From NCBI GenBank assembly GCA_958295645.1, contig OY282361.1, positions 1 to 64,000 of the forward strand: a DNA stretch of 64,000 nucleotides. The letters run 5' to 3'. Below are positions 48,356 to 57,046 of the stretch, piece by piece. This stretch comes from Longimicrobiales bacterium. Lineage in GTDB: Bacteria; Gemmatimonadota; Gemmatimonadetes; Longimicrobiales; Gaopeijiaceae. The position numbers were made by a program, and so were the translations under genes. Within the stretch, counting starts at the first letter, position 1. Each line of letters begins with the position of its first letter. The notes under the pieces were generated by a model that saw nothing but the letters and a program-made list of their open reading frames with translations, ran no database searches and was not told the origin of the DNA.

Positions 48356-49087
48356 GTGCTTCGCTCGACCGAACCCCCTCTTCCGCGCCTCCACTTCGTC
48401 GCGGCAGACGAAGTCGTGGGAGCCGCCGACTTCCGCGAACGCGTCCTGTCGCTGGCGGAAGCCGGCGGCGCCTCCCTGGCGATCCAAATCCGCATCCGCG
48501 ACGCCCCGGCCCGGCGCACGTACGAGGTGGCGCGCTGGCTGGTGGACGTTGCGACGGAGGCGGGCGCGACGATCATCGTGAGCGACCGGCTGGACGTCGC
48601 CCTCGCAACCGGGGCGAACGGCGTGCATCTCCGGGAGGACTCCATGCCGGTGCCCGTGGCGCGGACGGTCGCGCGGACGGTTCGTCGAGAGGTTGCCGGT
48701 TCGCTGGTGGTCGGACGTTCCATCCACGCGCCCTCGCAGGCGGCGGAGCCATGGGCCGCCGAGGCGGACTACTTGATCTTCGGGTCGGTGTGGGCCACGG
48801 GGTCGCATCCGGGCTGTGCCCCAGCAGGGCCGGAGGCGTTGGCGGAGGCCGCGGGCCGCACCCGTACGCCGGTGCTGGCCATCGGCGGGGTGACGCCGGA
48901 GACGACCGCGGCCGCCGTCTCGTCGGGCGCCTACGGCATCGTGGTTCGAAGCGGCATTTGGGCGGCGGCGCGTCCGGCCGAAGCGGTGACCCGCTATCTT
49001 GAGGCGTTGGCAGCGGCGCATTCGGTCGCACGCGCCGACTCGCCGGTCTCGCGGCGCAACCCGGCCGGCAACGGGGGCGAGGAATGA
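48356..49087 (+). CDS. ThiE/TenI family protein, probably TenI-like thiazole tautomerase
   Basis: A 243-aa TIM-barrel protein. ANGVHLREDSMPVP near residue 83 and FGSVWATGSHPGC near residue 141, then VLAIGGVTPETTAAA, place it in the thiamine phosphate synthase/TenI family. The HLRE element is what I recall for TenI instead of ThiE; TenI converts the thiazole tautomer made by ThiG. Adjacent thiS and thiG support that role, but ThiE cannot be excluded. The last 20 residues look like extension. Start is a GTG 14 bp after fmt. Confidence 0.8.
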   Translation: MLRSTEPPLPRLHFVAADEVVGAADFRERVLSLAEAGGASLAIQIRIRDAPARRTYEVARWLVDVATEAGATIIVSDRLDVALATGANGVHLREDSMPVPVARTVARTVRREVAGSLVVGRSIHAPSQAAEPWAAEADYLIFGSVWATGSHPGCAPAGPEALAEAAGRTRTPVLAIGGVTPETTAAAVSSGAYGIVVRSGIWAAARPAEAVTRYLEALAAAHSVARADSPVSRRNPAGNGGEE

Positions 49088-49311
49088 CGAACGACCCAGG
49101 ACGAGGCCCCGTCTCCATCGTTCTCAACGGCGACCGCCACTCCGTTCGGGCCGGAGCCAGCGTGGCCGACCTGCTTGCGGATCTGTCGCTGGTCCCGGGA
49201 GCGGTCGTCGTCGAACGCAACCGGGAAATCCTGGTGCGCGGGGCCCTGGCCGCCACCCCGGTCGAAGAGGGAGACCGGATCGAGCTGGTCCACTTCGTGG
49301 GAGGCGGATAA
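49084..49311 (+). CDS. thiS: Sulfur carrier protein ThiS
   Basis: A 75-aa ubiquitin-fold protein ending in Gly-Gly(-Gly), the C-terminus that is thiocarboxylated and donates sulfur to the thiazole ring. The body shows VSIVLNGDRHSVRAGASVAD and RIELVHFVGGG. The start overlaps the previous stop (ATGA) and the stop overlaps the ThiG start (TAATG). The adenylating enzyme ThiF is not in the window. Confidence 0.92.
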   Translation: MTNDPGRGPVSIVLNGDRHSVRAGASVADLLADLSLVPGAVVVERNREILVRGALAATPVEEGDRIELVHFVGGG

Positions 49312-50102
49312 TGGCCGAGAGCGACAAGCTGGAGATCGGAGGCAAGTCGTTCGGCTCTCGCCTCATCCTGGGCACCGGCAAGTACCAGACGGGCGAGCAG
49401 ATGGTGGATGCGGTGCGGGCGAGCGGCACGGAAATGGTCACGGTGGCGGTGCGGCGTGTCGACCTTCGCGCCGGGCGCGAGGAGGGCATCCTTCGCCACC
49501 TCGACCCGGAGGAGTTCTTCCTGCTGCCCAACACGGCCGGCTGCTACACCGCCGCCGACGCGATCCGCTACGCCCGCCTGGGCCGGGCTGCCGGGCTCTC
49601 CAGCTGGGTCAAGCTGGAGGTCATCGGCGACGAGCGCACGCTCCTGCCCGACGTCGCGGCGACCTTGGAAGCCGCTCGAGAACTCGCAGCCGACGGATTT
49701 CACGTTCTCGCCTACACGAACGACGATCTCGTCACCGCGCTCCGCATGGAAGAGGCCGGTTGCATCGCGGTCATGCCGCTGGCCAGCCCCATCGGAAGCG
49801 GCCTCGGGCTGGTCAACCCCTACTACATCCGCGAGATCAAGCGCCGCCTTTCCGTTCCCGTGGTCGTGGACGCGGGCGTCGGCACCGCTTCGGACGCTTG
49901 CATCACCATGGAGCAGGGCGTGGACGCCGTCCTCATGAACACCGCCGTCGCGGCCGCCTCGGATCCGGTGCGCATGGCCAGCGCGATGAAATGGGCGGTT
50001 CGGGCAGGCAGGTCGGCGTACTTGGCCGGACGCATGGAGACCGCCGAGATCGCAGTGCCTTCTTCGCCTTTGAGGGGGATGCTGGACGCAGAGGAGGGAT
50101 GA
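49311..50102 (+). CDS. thiG: Thiazole synthase ThiG
   Basis: A 263-aa TIM-barrel enzyme that builds the thiazole of thiamine from deoxyxylulose phosphate, dehydroglycine and ThiS-borne sulfur. It has LILGTGKYQTGEQMVDAV, VAVRRVDL, the Schiff-base lysine in WVKLEVIGDERTLLPD near residue 101, and the phosphate loops LASPIGSGLGLVNP and VVDAGVGTASDACI. Length is typical. The glycine or tyrosine oxidase (ThiO/ThiH) needed upstream is not seen here. Confidence 0.95.
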   Translation: MAESDKLEIGGKSFGSRLILGTGKYQTGEQMVDAVRASGTEMVTVAVRRVDLRAGREEGILRHLDPEEFFLLPNTAGCYTAADAIRYARLGRAAGLSSWVKLEVIGDERTLLPDVAATLEAARELAADGFHVLAYTNDDLVTALRMEEAGCIAVMPLASPIGSGLGLVNPYYIREIKRRLSVPVVVDAGVGTASDACITMEQGVDAVLMNTAVAAASDPVRMASAMKWAVRAGRSAYLAGRMETAEIAVPSSPLRGMLDAEEG

Positions 50103-51412
50103 CCGGGCAGAGCCGGGCGCTTGCGGCGTCGGTCTTGGCGGGCGTGGAAGCGGGCCGCCGACTGGACGTGGCCTGGGAGGCGGCCGGGGCCTCGGCGTCC
50201 AGGCACCGGGCCTGGGTGCGGACGCTGGTCTACGGCGTCGTGCGCCTGCGGGGCAGACTCGACTACGTGCTTGGCCAGGTCTCGGGGCGCGACCCCGAAG
50301 GGCTGGATCCGCCGGTCCGCTTGGCGTTGCGCACGGGCGCGTACGAAATCCTGGAGATGAAGAGCGTTCCCGCGTACGCCGCCGTGTCCGAGGCGGTCAA
50401 GGCGGTCAAGGCGGGACGCGGCCGGCCCGCGGCCGGCTTGGTCAACGCGGTCCTGCGCAAGCTCGCCGCCGCGGTGCCCGGCAGGATATCGTTTCCTCGT
50501 CCTGAAGCGGACTTGGAGGGCTGGCTGGCAACCTGGGGGTCGCATCCGCGGTGGCTGGTGCGGCGGTGGATACGCCACTTCGGGCCGAAAGCGGCAAGAG
50601 AGCTGGTGGAGGCCAACAACGAGGAGCCGGCCACGTATCTGCGTCCGGTCGCGGGGTCGGGCGCCGAAGCGGTCCAGCGGCTGGCGCAGGCGGGCATCGC
50701 GGCGGTGGCGGCCGGGCCGGGCGCCTCGGTGCGCATCGAGGCGGGGACCGATCCGGCGGCGGCGTTGGCGGTCGTGCCGAGCGTCGTGCAGGATCCGGCG
50801 GCTTCGCGGGTGGTCGAGTACGCCGCTCCCGAGCCGGGTGCGCTGGTGGCGGATCTTTGCGCGGCGCCCGGAGGCAAGGCTCTGGCGCTGAGCGGGGCAG
50901 CGGGGGCGGTCGTGGCGGCCGACGTGTCGCCCCGGCGGCTGGCGCTTGTGGCCGAGGGGGCGGAGCGGTTGCGGCGGACTGGAAGGGGAGCGAAGGTTTG
51001 GCCGGTCGCGGCGGACGCGCGGTTCCCCGCGGTGCAGGGCGCGGCGATGGTGCTGCTGGACGCGCCCTGCAGCGCCACCGGGGTGATCAGGCGGCGGCCG
51101 GACGTGCGTTGGCGGCTTGCGGAGGACGGGTTGCGGAGACTGGTGCGGACCCAACGCGCACTGCTCGAGGGCGCGGCTGCCGCGGTTCCTTCCGGTGGCC
51201 TGTTGGTTTACGCTACATGTGCACTGGAGCCGGAGGAGAACAGGGGCCAAGTGGAGGATTTCTTGAGTCGTCACCCGGAGTTCCGCCTGGAGCCGGGACC
51301 CGCCCCGGCCCGCCTCTTGGACGCCGCGGGTTGCTTGGCGGCGCTTCCGGCGCGCGAACCGGGCGGCCAGGACGGCGCCTTCGCCGCGCGAATGAGAAAG
51401 ACGGCCGGCTGA
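50099..51412 (+). CDS. rsmB: 16S rRNA cytosine-967 C5-methyltransferase
   Basis: A 437-aa RNA methyltransferase. The N-terminal NusB-like domain (SRALAASVLAGVEAGRRLDV) is followed by a SAM-binding fold with DLCAAPGGKALAL near residue 255, and two catalytic cysteines in DAPCSATGVIRRRPD near residue 321 and YATCALEPEEN near residue 373. This is the RsmB (Sun) layout. It starts by overlap with thiG. In many genomes it directly follows fmt; here the thiazole genes lie between. Confidence 0.92.
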   Translation: MTGQSRALAASVLAGVEAGRRLDVAWEAAGASASRHRAWVRTLVYGVVRLRGRLDYVLGQVSGRDPEGLDPPVRLALRTGAYEILEMKSVPAYAAVSEAVKAVKAGRGRPAAGLVNAVLRKLAAAVPGRISFPRPEADLEGWLATWGSHPRWLVRRWIRHFGPKAARELVEANNEEPATYLRPVAGSGAEAVQRLAQAGIAAVAAGPGASVRIEAGTDPAAALAVVPSVVQDPAASRVVEYAAPEPGALVADLCAAPGGKALALSGAAGAVVAADVSPRRLALVAEGAERLRRTGRGAKVWPVAADARFPAVQGAAMVLLDAPCSATGVIRRRPDVRWRLAEDGLRRLVRTQRALLEGAAAAVPSGGLLVYATCALEPEENRGQVEDFLSRHPEFRLEPGPAPARLLDAAGCLAALPAREPGGQDGAFAARMRKTAG

Positions 51413-52353
51413 TGGGACTCGGAAGCTCCATCAGCCGCCGCAGGAACCGGCCGCCTCCCGAATCGGAGCCAGGCGGCCCGAGGCAAGCGGCCAACGAAGA
51501 GAGCGCCGCCCGCCTGGGCAGCGGAAGCCGCCGAAGGAAGAGACGCGGCGGGGGTGCCCGCGGGTCTGCTGGGGCTCGGAATGGGGCGGCGCCTCGGGGG
51601 CCCGCAGGCGCCCGGCGTCCATCGGGCCGTCGGGCCGGAATCGCGCTCTTGGTGGCAGTGGCCGGGGCCTTCGCGGGGTACCACGTCTCCACGGGCTTCT
51701 TCTTTCCTGCGGCGGAGCCCCCTACGGCCTTGCAGGGCGTGCCCGACGTGCGGGGCGTGACGATGGCGGAGGCGTTGCAGTCGCTGGCCGACTCCGGGCT
51801 CGGCTTGGGCGGGGTCGATTCGGTTCGCCACCCGGAGGCGCCGCTGGGCACGGTGATCGGACAGCGTCCGTTGCCGGGCCGAACCGCGTTGCCCGGGGCT
51901 GACGTGACGCTGGCGGTGTCGGCGGGTCCGGCGGTTCGAGCCATCCCCGACGTGACGCGAATGCCCGGCGAGCGCGCCGCCGCGGTGCTCGCCGCGGCGG
52001 GACTCGCGGTGCTGGTGGACACCGTCGACTCGGACCTCCCCGCCGGCCAAGTGATCGCGATTGAGCCGCCGCCCGGCGATTCGCTGCCGGTGCTCGGCTC
52101 GCTCCGCATCCTGATCAGCAACGGTCCGCCGACCTTCGCGATGCCCGACTTGGCGGGATTGACCGAGGGACGGGCGGCCGTGTTGCTGCGTTCCCTAGGC
52201 TTGGCCGTGGGCAGCGTGGAGCGGCGCTTCAGCCTCCTCAACCAGGGCGCGGTGTTCGGACAGAGGCCGGCGCCGGAGGTCTTGGTGGAGCACGACCGCG
52301 CCGTCGATCTGATCGTGGGCGTGGCTCCCCAGCCCAGGGTGCGGCGAAGATGA
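51412..52353 (+). CDS. Membrane-anchored PASTA-domain protein
   Basis: A 313-aa protein. The first 70 residues are Arg/Pro/Gly-rich and cytoplasmic, one transmembrane helix spans about residues 75-95 (IALLVAVAGAFAGYHVS), and three PASTA repeats follow: VPDVRGVTMAEALQSLADSG, IPDVTRMPGERAAAVLAAAG and MPDLAGLTEGRAAVLLRSLG. There is no kinase domain. PASTA domains bind peptidoglycan fragments; a kinase-less PASTA protein after rsmB is known in other bacteria and may sense or scaffold cell wall. ATG overlaps the rsmB stop. Confidence 0.88.
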   Translation: MGLGSSISRRRNRPPPESEPGGPRQAANEESAARLGSGSRRRKRRGGGARGSAGARNGAAPRGPAGARRPSGRRAGIALLVAVAGAFAGYHVSTGFFFPAAEPPTALQGVPDVRGVTMAEALQSLADSGLGLGGVDSVRHPEAPLGTVIGQRPLPGRTALPGADVTLAVSAGPAVRAIPDVTRMPGERAAAVLAAAGLAVLVDTVDSDLPAGQVIAIEPPPGDSLPVLGSLRILISNGPPTFAMPDLAGLTEGRAAVLLRSLGLAVGSVERRFSLLNQGAVFGQRPAPEVLVEHDRAVDLIVGVAPQPRVRRR

Positions 52354-52378
52354 GCCGCGCGGACGGTCGGCGGAGGGC

Positions 52379-52981
52379 TTGGTGCAGACGGTCTCCCCGC
52401 CCCGGCGTCAGCGAGCGCCCCCAGTGAATCGCGCGGGTCGGCGAACCTGCCTCTGGGCCGCGCTGGCGGCCGTTGCCGTCGTCGCCTTGGCCTGGGCGGG
52501 CCGCGACAGGACTTCTCCGGTTGTGGCCGGAACGCCGGCGCCGGACTTCGAGGCGCTCGACCCGGAGGGCGCCCCGGTGACCCTCGCCACCTTCGCGGGC
52601 AAGGTCGTCCTTCTCAACATCTGGGCCACCTGGTGCGAACCCTGCAAGGAGGAGATGCCTTCCATGCAGCGGCTGTACGAGATGTTCCCCCGCGACCGCT
52701 TCGAGATCGCGGCCGTGAGCGTGGACCCGCCGCCGGGCGTGTTCGACGTCTTCGGCAACGCGGGCGGCGACCCGGTGGCCTTCGCCCGCGAACTGAAGTT
52801 GACGTTCCCGATCCTGCTGGACCCGTCCGGCGAAATCCAGCGGACCTATCGCACTTCGGGAGTCCCCGAGTCGTTCCTGATCGGCGCCGACGGCATCGTC
52901 TACAAGAAGATGGCCGGGGTGGCGGAGTGGGACTCCGAGGCCAACGCCGGACTCGTGCGCCGCCTCGCCGAGCGCAGGTAG
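52379..52981 (+). CDS. TlpA-like thiol-disulfide protein
   Basis: About 200 aa. An N-terminal membrane anchor (LWAALAAVAVVALAWAG) leads to a periplasmic thioredoxin fold with the redox motif WATWCEPCKEEMPS near residue 82, the family EIAAVSVD strand and the cis-proline region SGVPESFLIGADG. It probably reduces disulfides in exported proteins, for example in cytochrome maturation. Start is TTG at 52379 or GTG at 52382, both after GGCGGAGGG. Confidence 0.9.
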   Translation: MVQTVSPPRRQRAPPVNRAGRRTCLWAALAAVAVVALAWAGRDRTSPVVAGTPAPDFEALDPEGAPVTLATFAGKVVLLNIWATWCEPCKEEMPSMQRLYEMFPRDRFEIAAVSVDPPPGVFDVFGNAGGDPVAFARELKLTFPILLDPSGEIQRTYRTSGVPESFLIGADGIVYKKMAGVAEWDSEANAGLVRRLAERR

Positions 52982-52989
52982 GAGGCGCC

Positions 52990-54105
52990 GTGTCCTTCCG
53001 GCTCTTTCTCCTGCGCAACTGGCGCTTGAAGGCGGCCGCCCTGGCACTGGCGGTTCTGCTCTGGGCGACGATTCGCCTGCGCGACGACGAGCCGCTGAAC
53101 CTGGACGTTCACGACGTCGCGGTGCAGGTCTCGGAGGGCCTGGACGCGGGCTGGGCCCTGGTCGGCCCTCCCTCGCCGGCGGCCGTGCGGATCACCCTGA
53201 CGGGTTCGCAAGGGGACCTCTTCCGCGCGGGCATGGCCCGTCCCGTCATTGTGGTGCCCGCCGACTCGGTGCCGGGAGAGGACTGGGTGCCGGAGCTGAA
53301 CCCGGACTGGGTGCGGAACATCGACCGCAGCCGCGTCGCGGTCGGCGACATAGTCCCCAGCACGGTGCGCCTGCGCTTCGAGCGCAACGCATCGCAGTGG
53401 ATTCCCGTCTCGGTGCGCTATTTCGGCGCCCTGCCGGACGGAATCGCCCTGGCGGGGGACCCGGACGCAAGCCCGTTGCTAGTGCGCGTGCACGGGCGGG
53501 CCTCCGCGGTCGACACGTTGCAGGCCGTGTTCACCGAACCCTTCGACCTTGGCCTAGTCGAGGCGTCCGGCGAGTTCACGGTTGCCTTGGACACGATCGG
53601 ACTCCTCGGCCTGTCGATTGCGCCCGCTACCGCCACCCTCGCAGTCGGCGCCGGCGCCAGGGAGCAGCGCGTGCTGGGCCCGGTGGCCGTCGACATGCCG
53701 GTGGCCGGGCTGGTCGCCGAACCGGGCGAAGTGTCGGTGACCCTGTACGGCGAGGCCGGGATGCTGGAGGCGCTCGATCCCGCCTCCTTGCGCCTGCGCA
53801 TCTCCATGGATCCGGCGGTGATGCGCGCGCAGGCAGGCAGGGGCCCAGTGCGTCTCCCGGTCGAGCTGAGCGGGCTGCCGAGGTGGGTGGAGGCCGAGAT
53901 GGACGCCGACTCGGTGACGGTCCGGGAGACGGACAGCGTCGAGAGGACGGACGCCCGGGCGCAGACCAACTCCGGGCATGAGGCCCGCTCCGGGGAGGGG
54001 GCCGGCGTCCAGCACCGGACGAACCTCGGGCGGGAGACCAGCTCAGGGGAAGACGCCGGCGTCCAGCAGCGGACGAACTCCGGGCGGGAGACCGGCCCCG
54101 GGTGA
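52990..54105 (+). CDS. YbbR-domain protein (CdaR-like)
   Basis: A 371-aa protein with the YbbR/CdaR beginning: FLLRNWRLKAAALALAVLLW is a membrane anchor, followed by extracytoplasmic YbbR beta repeats (for example VSVRYFGALPDGIAL and GPVAVDMPVAGLVAEPGEVSVTL split over two strands). CdaR controls the c-di-AMP cyclase CdaA in other bacteria, but no cdaA or glmM is adjacent, so that role is not supported here. The last 47 residues are an 18-residue repeat rich in Thr, Ser, Gly and Glu. Start GTG is eight bases after the thioredoxin-like stop. Confidence 0.8.
   Translation: MSFRLFLLRNWRLKAAALALAVLLWATIRLRDDEPLNLDVHDVAVQVSEGLDAGWALVGPPSPAAVRITLTGSQGDLFRAGMARPVIVVPADSVPGEDWVPELNPDWVRNIDRSRVAVGDIVPSTVRLRFERNASQWIPVSVRYFGALPDGIALAGDPDASPLLVRVHGRASAVDTLQAVFTEPFDLGLVEASGEFTVALDTIGLLGLSIAPATATLAVGAGAREQRVLGPVAVDMPVAGLVAEPGEVSVTLYGEAGMLEALDPASLRLRISMDPAVMRAQAGRGPVRLPVELSGLPRWVEAEMDADSVTVRETDSVERTDARAQTNSGHEARSGEGAGVQHRTNLGRETSSGEDAGVQQRTNSGRETGPG
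53965..54102 (+). repeat. 54-bp tandem repeat in the YbbR tail
   Basis: About 2.6 copies of an 18-codon unit (TNSGRETSSGEDAGVQQR in one copy). It encodes the hydrophilic C-terminus and ends at the overlap with tsaD. Confidence 0.82.
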
Positions 54106-55160
54106 CCGGTCCCGTCCTGGGAATCGAGACCACCTGCGACGAGACGTCCGCAGCGGTGCTGGACGACCGCGGCCGCATCACGAGTCTGGTCGTGCACTCG
54201 CAAGACGTGCATCAGCTCTACGGCGGCGTGGTGCCGGAACTGGCCGCGCGCGACCACCTTCGGCGCATCGAACCGGTAGCCGCCCAAGCGCTGAAGGAGG
54301 CGGGCGTCGCCCGACGGGAGTTGGAGGCCGTGGCCGCCGCCGCCGCTCCCGGTTTGATCGGCGCCCTGCTCGTAGGGGTGTCCTGGTCCCGCGCGACCGC
54401 CTTTGCGCTGGGAGTTCCCTTCGTGCCCGTGCACCACATCGAGGGTCATCTGTTCGGCCCGGTGCTCGAAGACCCCGAAGCCGTCCCCCCCTTCGTGGCC
54501 CTGATCGCCTCGGGCGGACACACGCTGCTCCTCTGGGCGCCGGAATGGGGCCGCTACTTCCTGCTGGGGCAGACTCGCGACGACGCGGCGGGCGAGGCCT
54601 TCGACAAGGTGGCCAAGTTGCTGGACATGGGCTACCCGGGCGGACCCGCCATCGAAGGCAAGGCGGCGGGCGCCGATGCGAGCCGCTACGCGCTGCCGCG
54701 CCCGCTCCTGCGTCCCCTGAAGGCCGCGCCCGCCCCCGGCGACTTCGACTTCTCGTTTTCGGGGCTCAAGACGGCCGTTGCCCGGACCGCGGAGGAGCTG
54801 GAGGCGAAGGGCTCGCTGGCAGACGAAGCGCCGCACCTCGCGGCCTCGTTCCAGGAGGCGGCCGTCGACGTGCTGGCCACCAAGACCATCCGAGCGGCTC
54901 GGGCAGTGCGCTGTCCCCGCGTGCTCCTCGGGGGCGGCGTCTCCGCGAACGCGGCCCTGCGCCAGCGCGTTCATGCCGGGATTGGTCCGCAAGGACGCAT
55001 GTTCGCGGGCTCGCCCCGGGTGTCGCTGGACAACGGAGCGATGATCGCGAGGGCGGGCCAGTTTCGGCTCGAGCACGGCTCCTTCGGCGGAATGGGCGAG
55101 GCCTCCGCCTCCGCCCCGCTGCCGGGTCTCCAGCCCTGGGATCCTCATGCCCATGCGTGA
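54102..55160 (+). CDS. tsaD: tRNA N6-adenosine threonylcarbamoyltransferase
   Basis: Transfers threonylcarbamoyl to A37 of ANN-decoding tRNAs with TsaB, TsaC and TsaE. The 352-aa protein has the ASKHA fold: VLGIETTCDETSAAVLD, the metal histidines in HHIEGHLFGP near residue 110, the phosphate loop LIASGGHTLLL and LGGGVSANAALR near residue 283. The C-terminal 20 residues after PLPGLQ are ordinary extension. GTG overlaps the previous stop. Confidence 0.95.
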   Translation: MTGPVLGIETTCDETSAAVLDDRGRITSLVVHSQDVHQLYGGVVPELAARDHLRRIEPVAAQALKEAGVARRELEAVAAAAAPGLIGALLVGVSWSRATAFALGVPFVPVHHIEGHLFGPVLEDPEAVPPFVALIASGGHTLLLWAPEWGRYFLLGQTRDDAAGEAFDKVAKLLDMGYPGGPAIEGKAAGADASRYALPRPLLRPLKAAPAPGDFDFSFSGLKTAVARTAEELEAKGSLADEAPHLAASFQEAAVDVLATKTIRAARAVRCPRVLLGGGVSANAALRQRVHAGIGPQGRMFAGSPRVSLDNGAMIARAGQFRLEHGSFGGMGEASASAPLPGLQPWDPHAHA

Positions 55161-55257
55161 GGAGTTCATGGCGCGGACGCCCGCGCACCGGCCTTTGGCC
55201 TAACTTCTAGGACGTTCGCAACGCTCGTTCCGATGTCCCCCGCATTCGGGAGGCTGG

Positions 55258-56115
55258 TTGGCCGTGTATCCGATTCTCTTCAGGCTGCCGGAGTGGCTGC
55301 CCCTGGCCGGGGGAGCGCCCATCACCTCGTTCGGCGTCATGATGCTCCTGGCGTTCGTCACGGCCGGCCACGTGCTGCGTGCGGAGATGCGCGGCAAGGG
55401 GCTGAACGGCGAATGGGCCTGGGACCTCGTCTTCATGGCGGTGCTGGGCGGCGTGATCGGCGCCAAGGTCTACTACGTCTTCCTCGACTTGCCGCGGCTC
55501 GCCGACGATCCCTTGGGCGCGATCTTCTCGCGGGGCGGGATGGTTTGGTACGGGGGATTCCTTCTCGCTACGGCGCTCGTGGTCTACCGGATACGACGCC
55601 TCGGCCTGCCGCTGGGCAGGGTCGCGGACGCCGCGGCGCCCGCCCTGGCGATTTCGTACGCCGTGGGCCGGGTGGGGTGCTTTCTCGTGGGCGACGACTA
55701 CGGGCGGCCAACCGATTCCTGGGTGGGCGTCGCCTTTCCGAACGGCGCTCCGCCGAGCCGCGCGGCCGTCCTGGAGCACCAGTTCGGGCTCTCGGTGGAC
55801 CCGGCCCTGATCGAGAAGTACGGCGACGTCCTGCCCGTGCATCCCACGCAGCTCTACGAGATCGGCCTCTCGACGCTGATCTTCGTGGCGCTTCGGACGA
55901 TGCGAGGGCACCGCCACGGGGCGGGCTGGCTGTTCATGGCTTGGCTGGCGATGGCCGGGGCCGAGCGCTTCCTGGTGGAGTTCTTTCGGGCCAAGGACGA
56001 CCGCTTCTTCGGCGTTCTGACGCTGGCGCAGATGATTTCGCTGGGACTGGCGGGCGTGGGTCTCGTCTGGGCGGCGAAGCTGAGAAGGCCGAGGGGCGCC
56101 GCCGCTTCGGCGTGA
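55258..56115 (+). CDS. lgt: Prolipoprotein diacylglyceryl transferase
   Basis: Inner-membrane enzyme that adds diacylglycerol to lipobox cysteines, serving lipoproteins such as the one at 26573. The 285-aa protein has about seven membrane helices, VWYGGFLLATALVVYRIRR near residue 98, the signature GRVGCFLVGDDYGRPT near residue 137, and HPTQLYEIGLS near residue 198. I list the TTG start; a GTG two codons later is equally likely. Confidence 0.94.
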   Translation: MAVYPILFRLPEWLPLAGGAPITSFGVMMLLAFVTAGHVLRAEMRGKGLNGEWAWDLVFMAVLGGVIGAKVYYVFLDLPRLADDPLGAIFSRGGMVWYGGFLLATALVVYRIRRLGLPLGRVADAAAPALAISYAVGRVGCFLVGDDYGRPTDSWVGVAFPNGAPPSRAAVLEHQFGLSVDPALIEKYGDVLPVHPTQLYEIGLSTLIFVALRTMRGHRHGAGWLFMAWLAMAGAERFLVEFFRAKDDRFFGVLTLAQMISLGLAGVGLVWAAKLRRPRGAAASA

Positions 56116-56939
56116 TCGTCCTCCACCTCTCGGACACTCACTTCGGCAAGCCCCACCGCCCCGTCGTCGTCGTCGCCGCCGCCGCTCTCGCGGAGCAAGC
56201 CGACGCACGCGCGGTGGTCGTCTCCGGCGACCTGACCCAGCGTGCCAAAGCCGCCGAGTTCCGGAAGGCGCGCGCTTTTCTGGAAGAGTTGTCGCCCTGC
56301 CCCGTGGTAGTCGTGCCCGGCAACCACGACGTCCCCCTCTACCGCCTCTGGGAAAGAGCCGCCGCCCCGTGGAGCAAGTACCGGGCGGCCATGGGCGGCT
56401 TCTTGGCGGGAGGCCGTTCGCTCGACGCGGTCCGCGACGTCTCGGGTGCGAGCGGCTCGCCCACCGTTCGCTTCGTGGCGCTCAACTCGGCTCGCCCTCG
56501 CACCGCCGTCGTCAACGGCAGGGTTTCCCGCGCCCAAGTCCGTTTCGCCGCCCGGGCGTTTGCGGCCGCACCCGAGGACGCCTGCCGCGTCCTGGTGATT
56601 CACCACAACCTTGTTCGCGCCGGCAGCCAGGGCCCTCCGCCTCTGCGATTCGCGCACCGCATCCTGTCCCGCCTGGACGAATGGCGCGCCGATCTCGTGC
56701 TCTCGGGCCACGTCCACCGCACTTGGTTCGCGACCAGCGCCGACGAAGCGGGCGTCCCCCTCGTCCACGCCGGCACCGCCTCGTCGAGCCGCGGCCGCCC
56801 GCCCGAGGCAGGCGCCAACTCGCTGAACCTGATCCGCTTCGGCAAGCAGGACATCGAAGTGACGCCTTATCTTTTTTCCGGGAAGCACGGACGGTTCTTG
56901 CCGGCCGAGACCCGTCGCTACCGACGGCGCCTCCGTTAG
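56112..56939 (+). CDS. Calcineurin-like metallophosphoesterase
   Basis: A 275-aa protein with all motifs of the fold: LSDTHFGKPHR near residue 6, VVVSGDLTQRAK near residue 35, VVVPGNHDVPLYR near residue 62, VIHHNLV near residue 163 and LVLSGHVHRTW near residue 197. The pattern with D-x-H, GD, GNHD and GHxH suits cyclic nucleotide or lipid (UDP-diacylglucosamine) phosphoesterases; the substrate cannot be told. The GTG start overlaps the lgt stop. Confidence 0.88.
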   Translation: MIVLHLSDTHFGKPHRPVVVVAAAALAEQADARAVVVSGDLTQRAKAAEFRKARAFLEELSPCPVVVVPGNHDVPLYRLWERAAAPWSKYRAAMGGFLAGGRSLDAVRDVSGASGSPTVRFVALNSARPRTAVVNGRVSRAQVRFAARAFAAAPEDACRVLVIHHNLVRAGSQGPPPLRFAHRILSRLDEWRADLVLSGHVHRTWFATSADEAGVPLVHAGTASSSRGRPPEAGANSLNLIRFGKQDIEVTPYLFSGKHGRFLPAETRRYRRRLR

Positions 56940-57046
56940 AACCGCCCATCTGCGCGGCCCCTGGGCGACTTGAGACACGTGGAAGGGTCGGCGGCTCGCT
57001 CCTCGCTTGCCCGCGGCCGTCCGCGCGACAGGGAAGGGTTGCCGTG

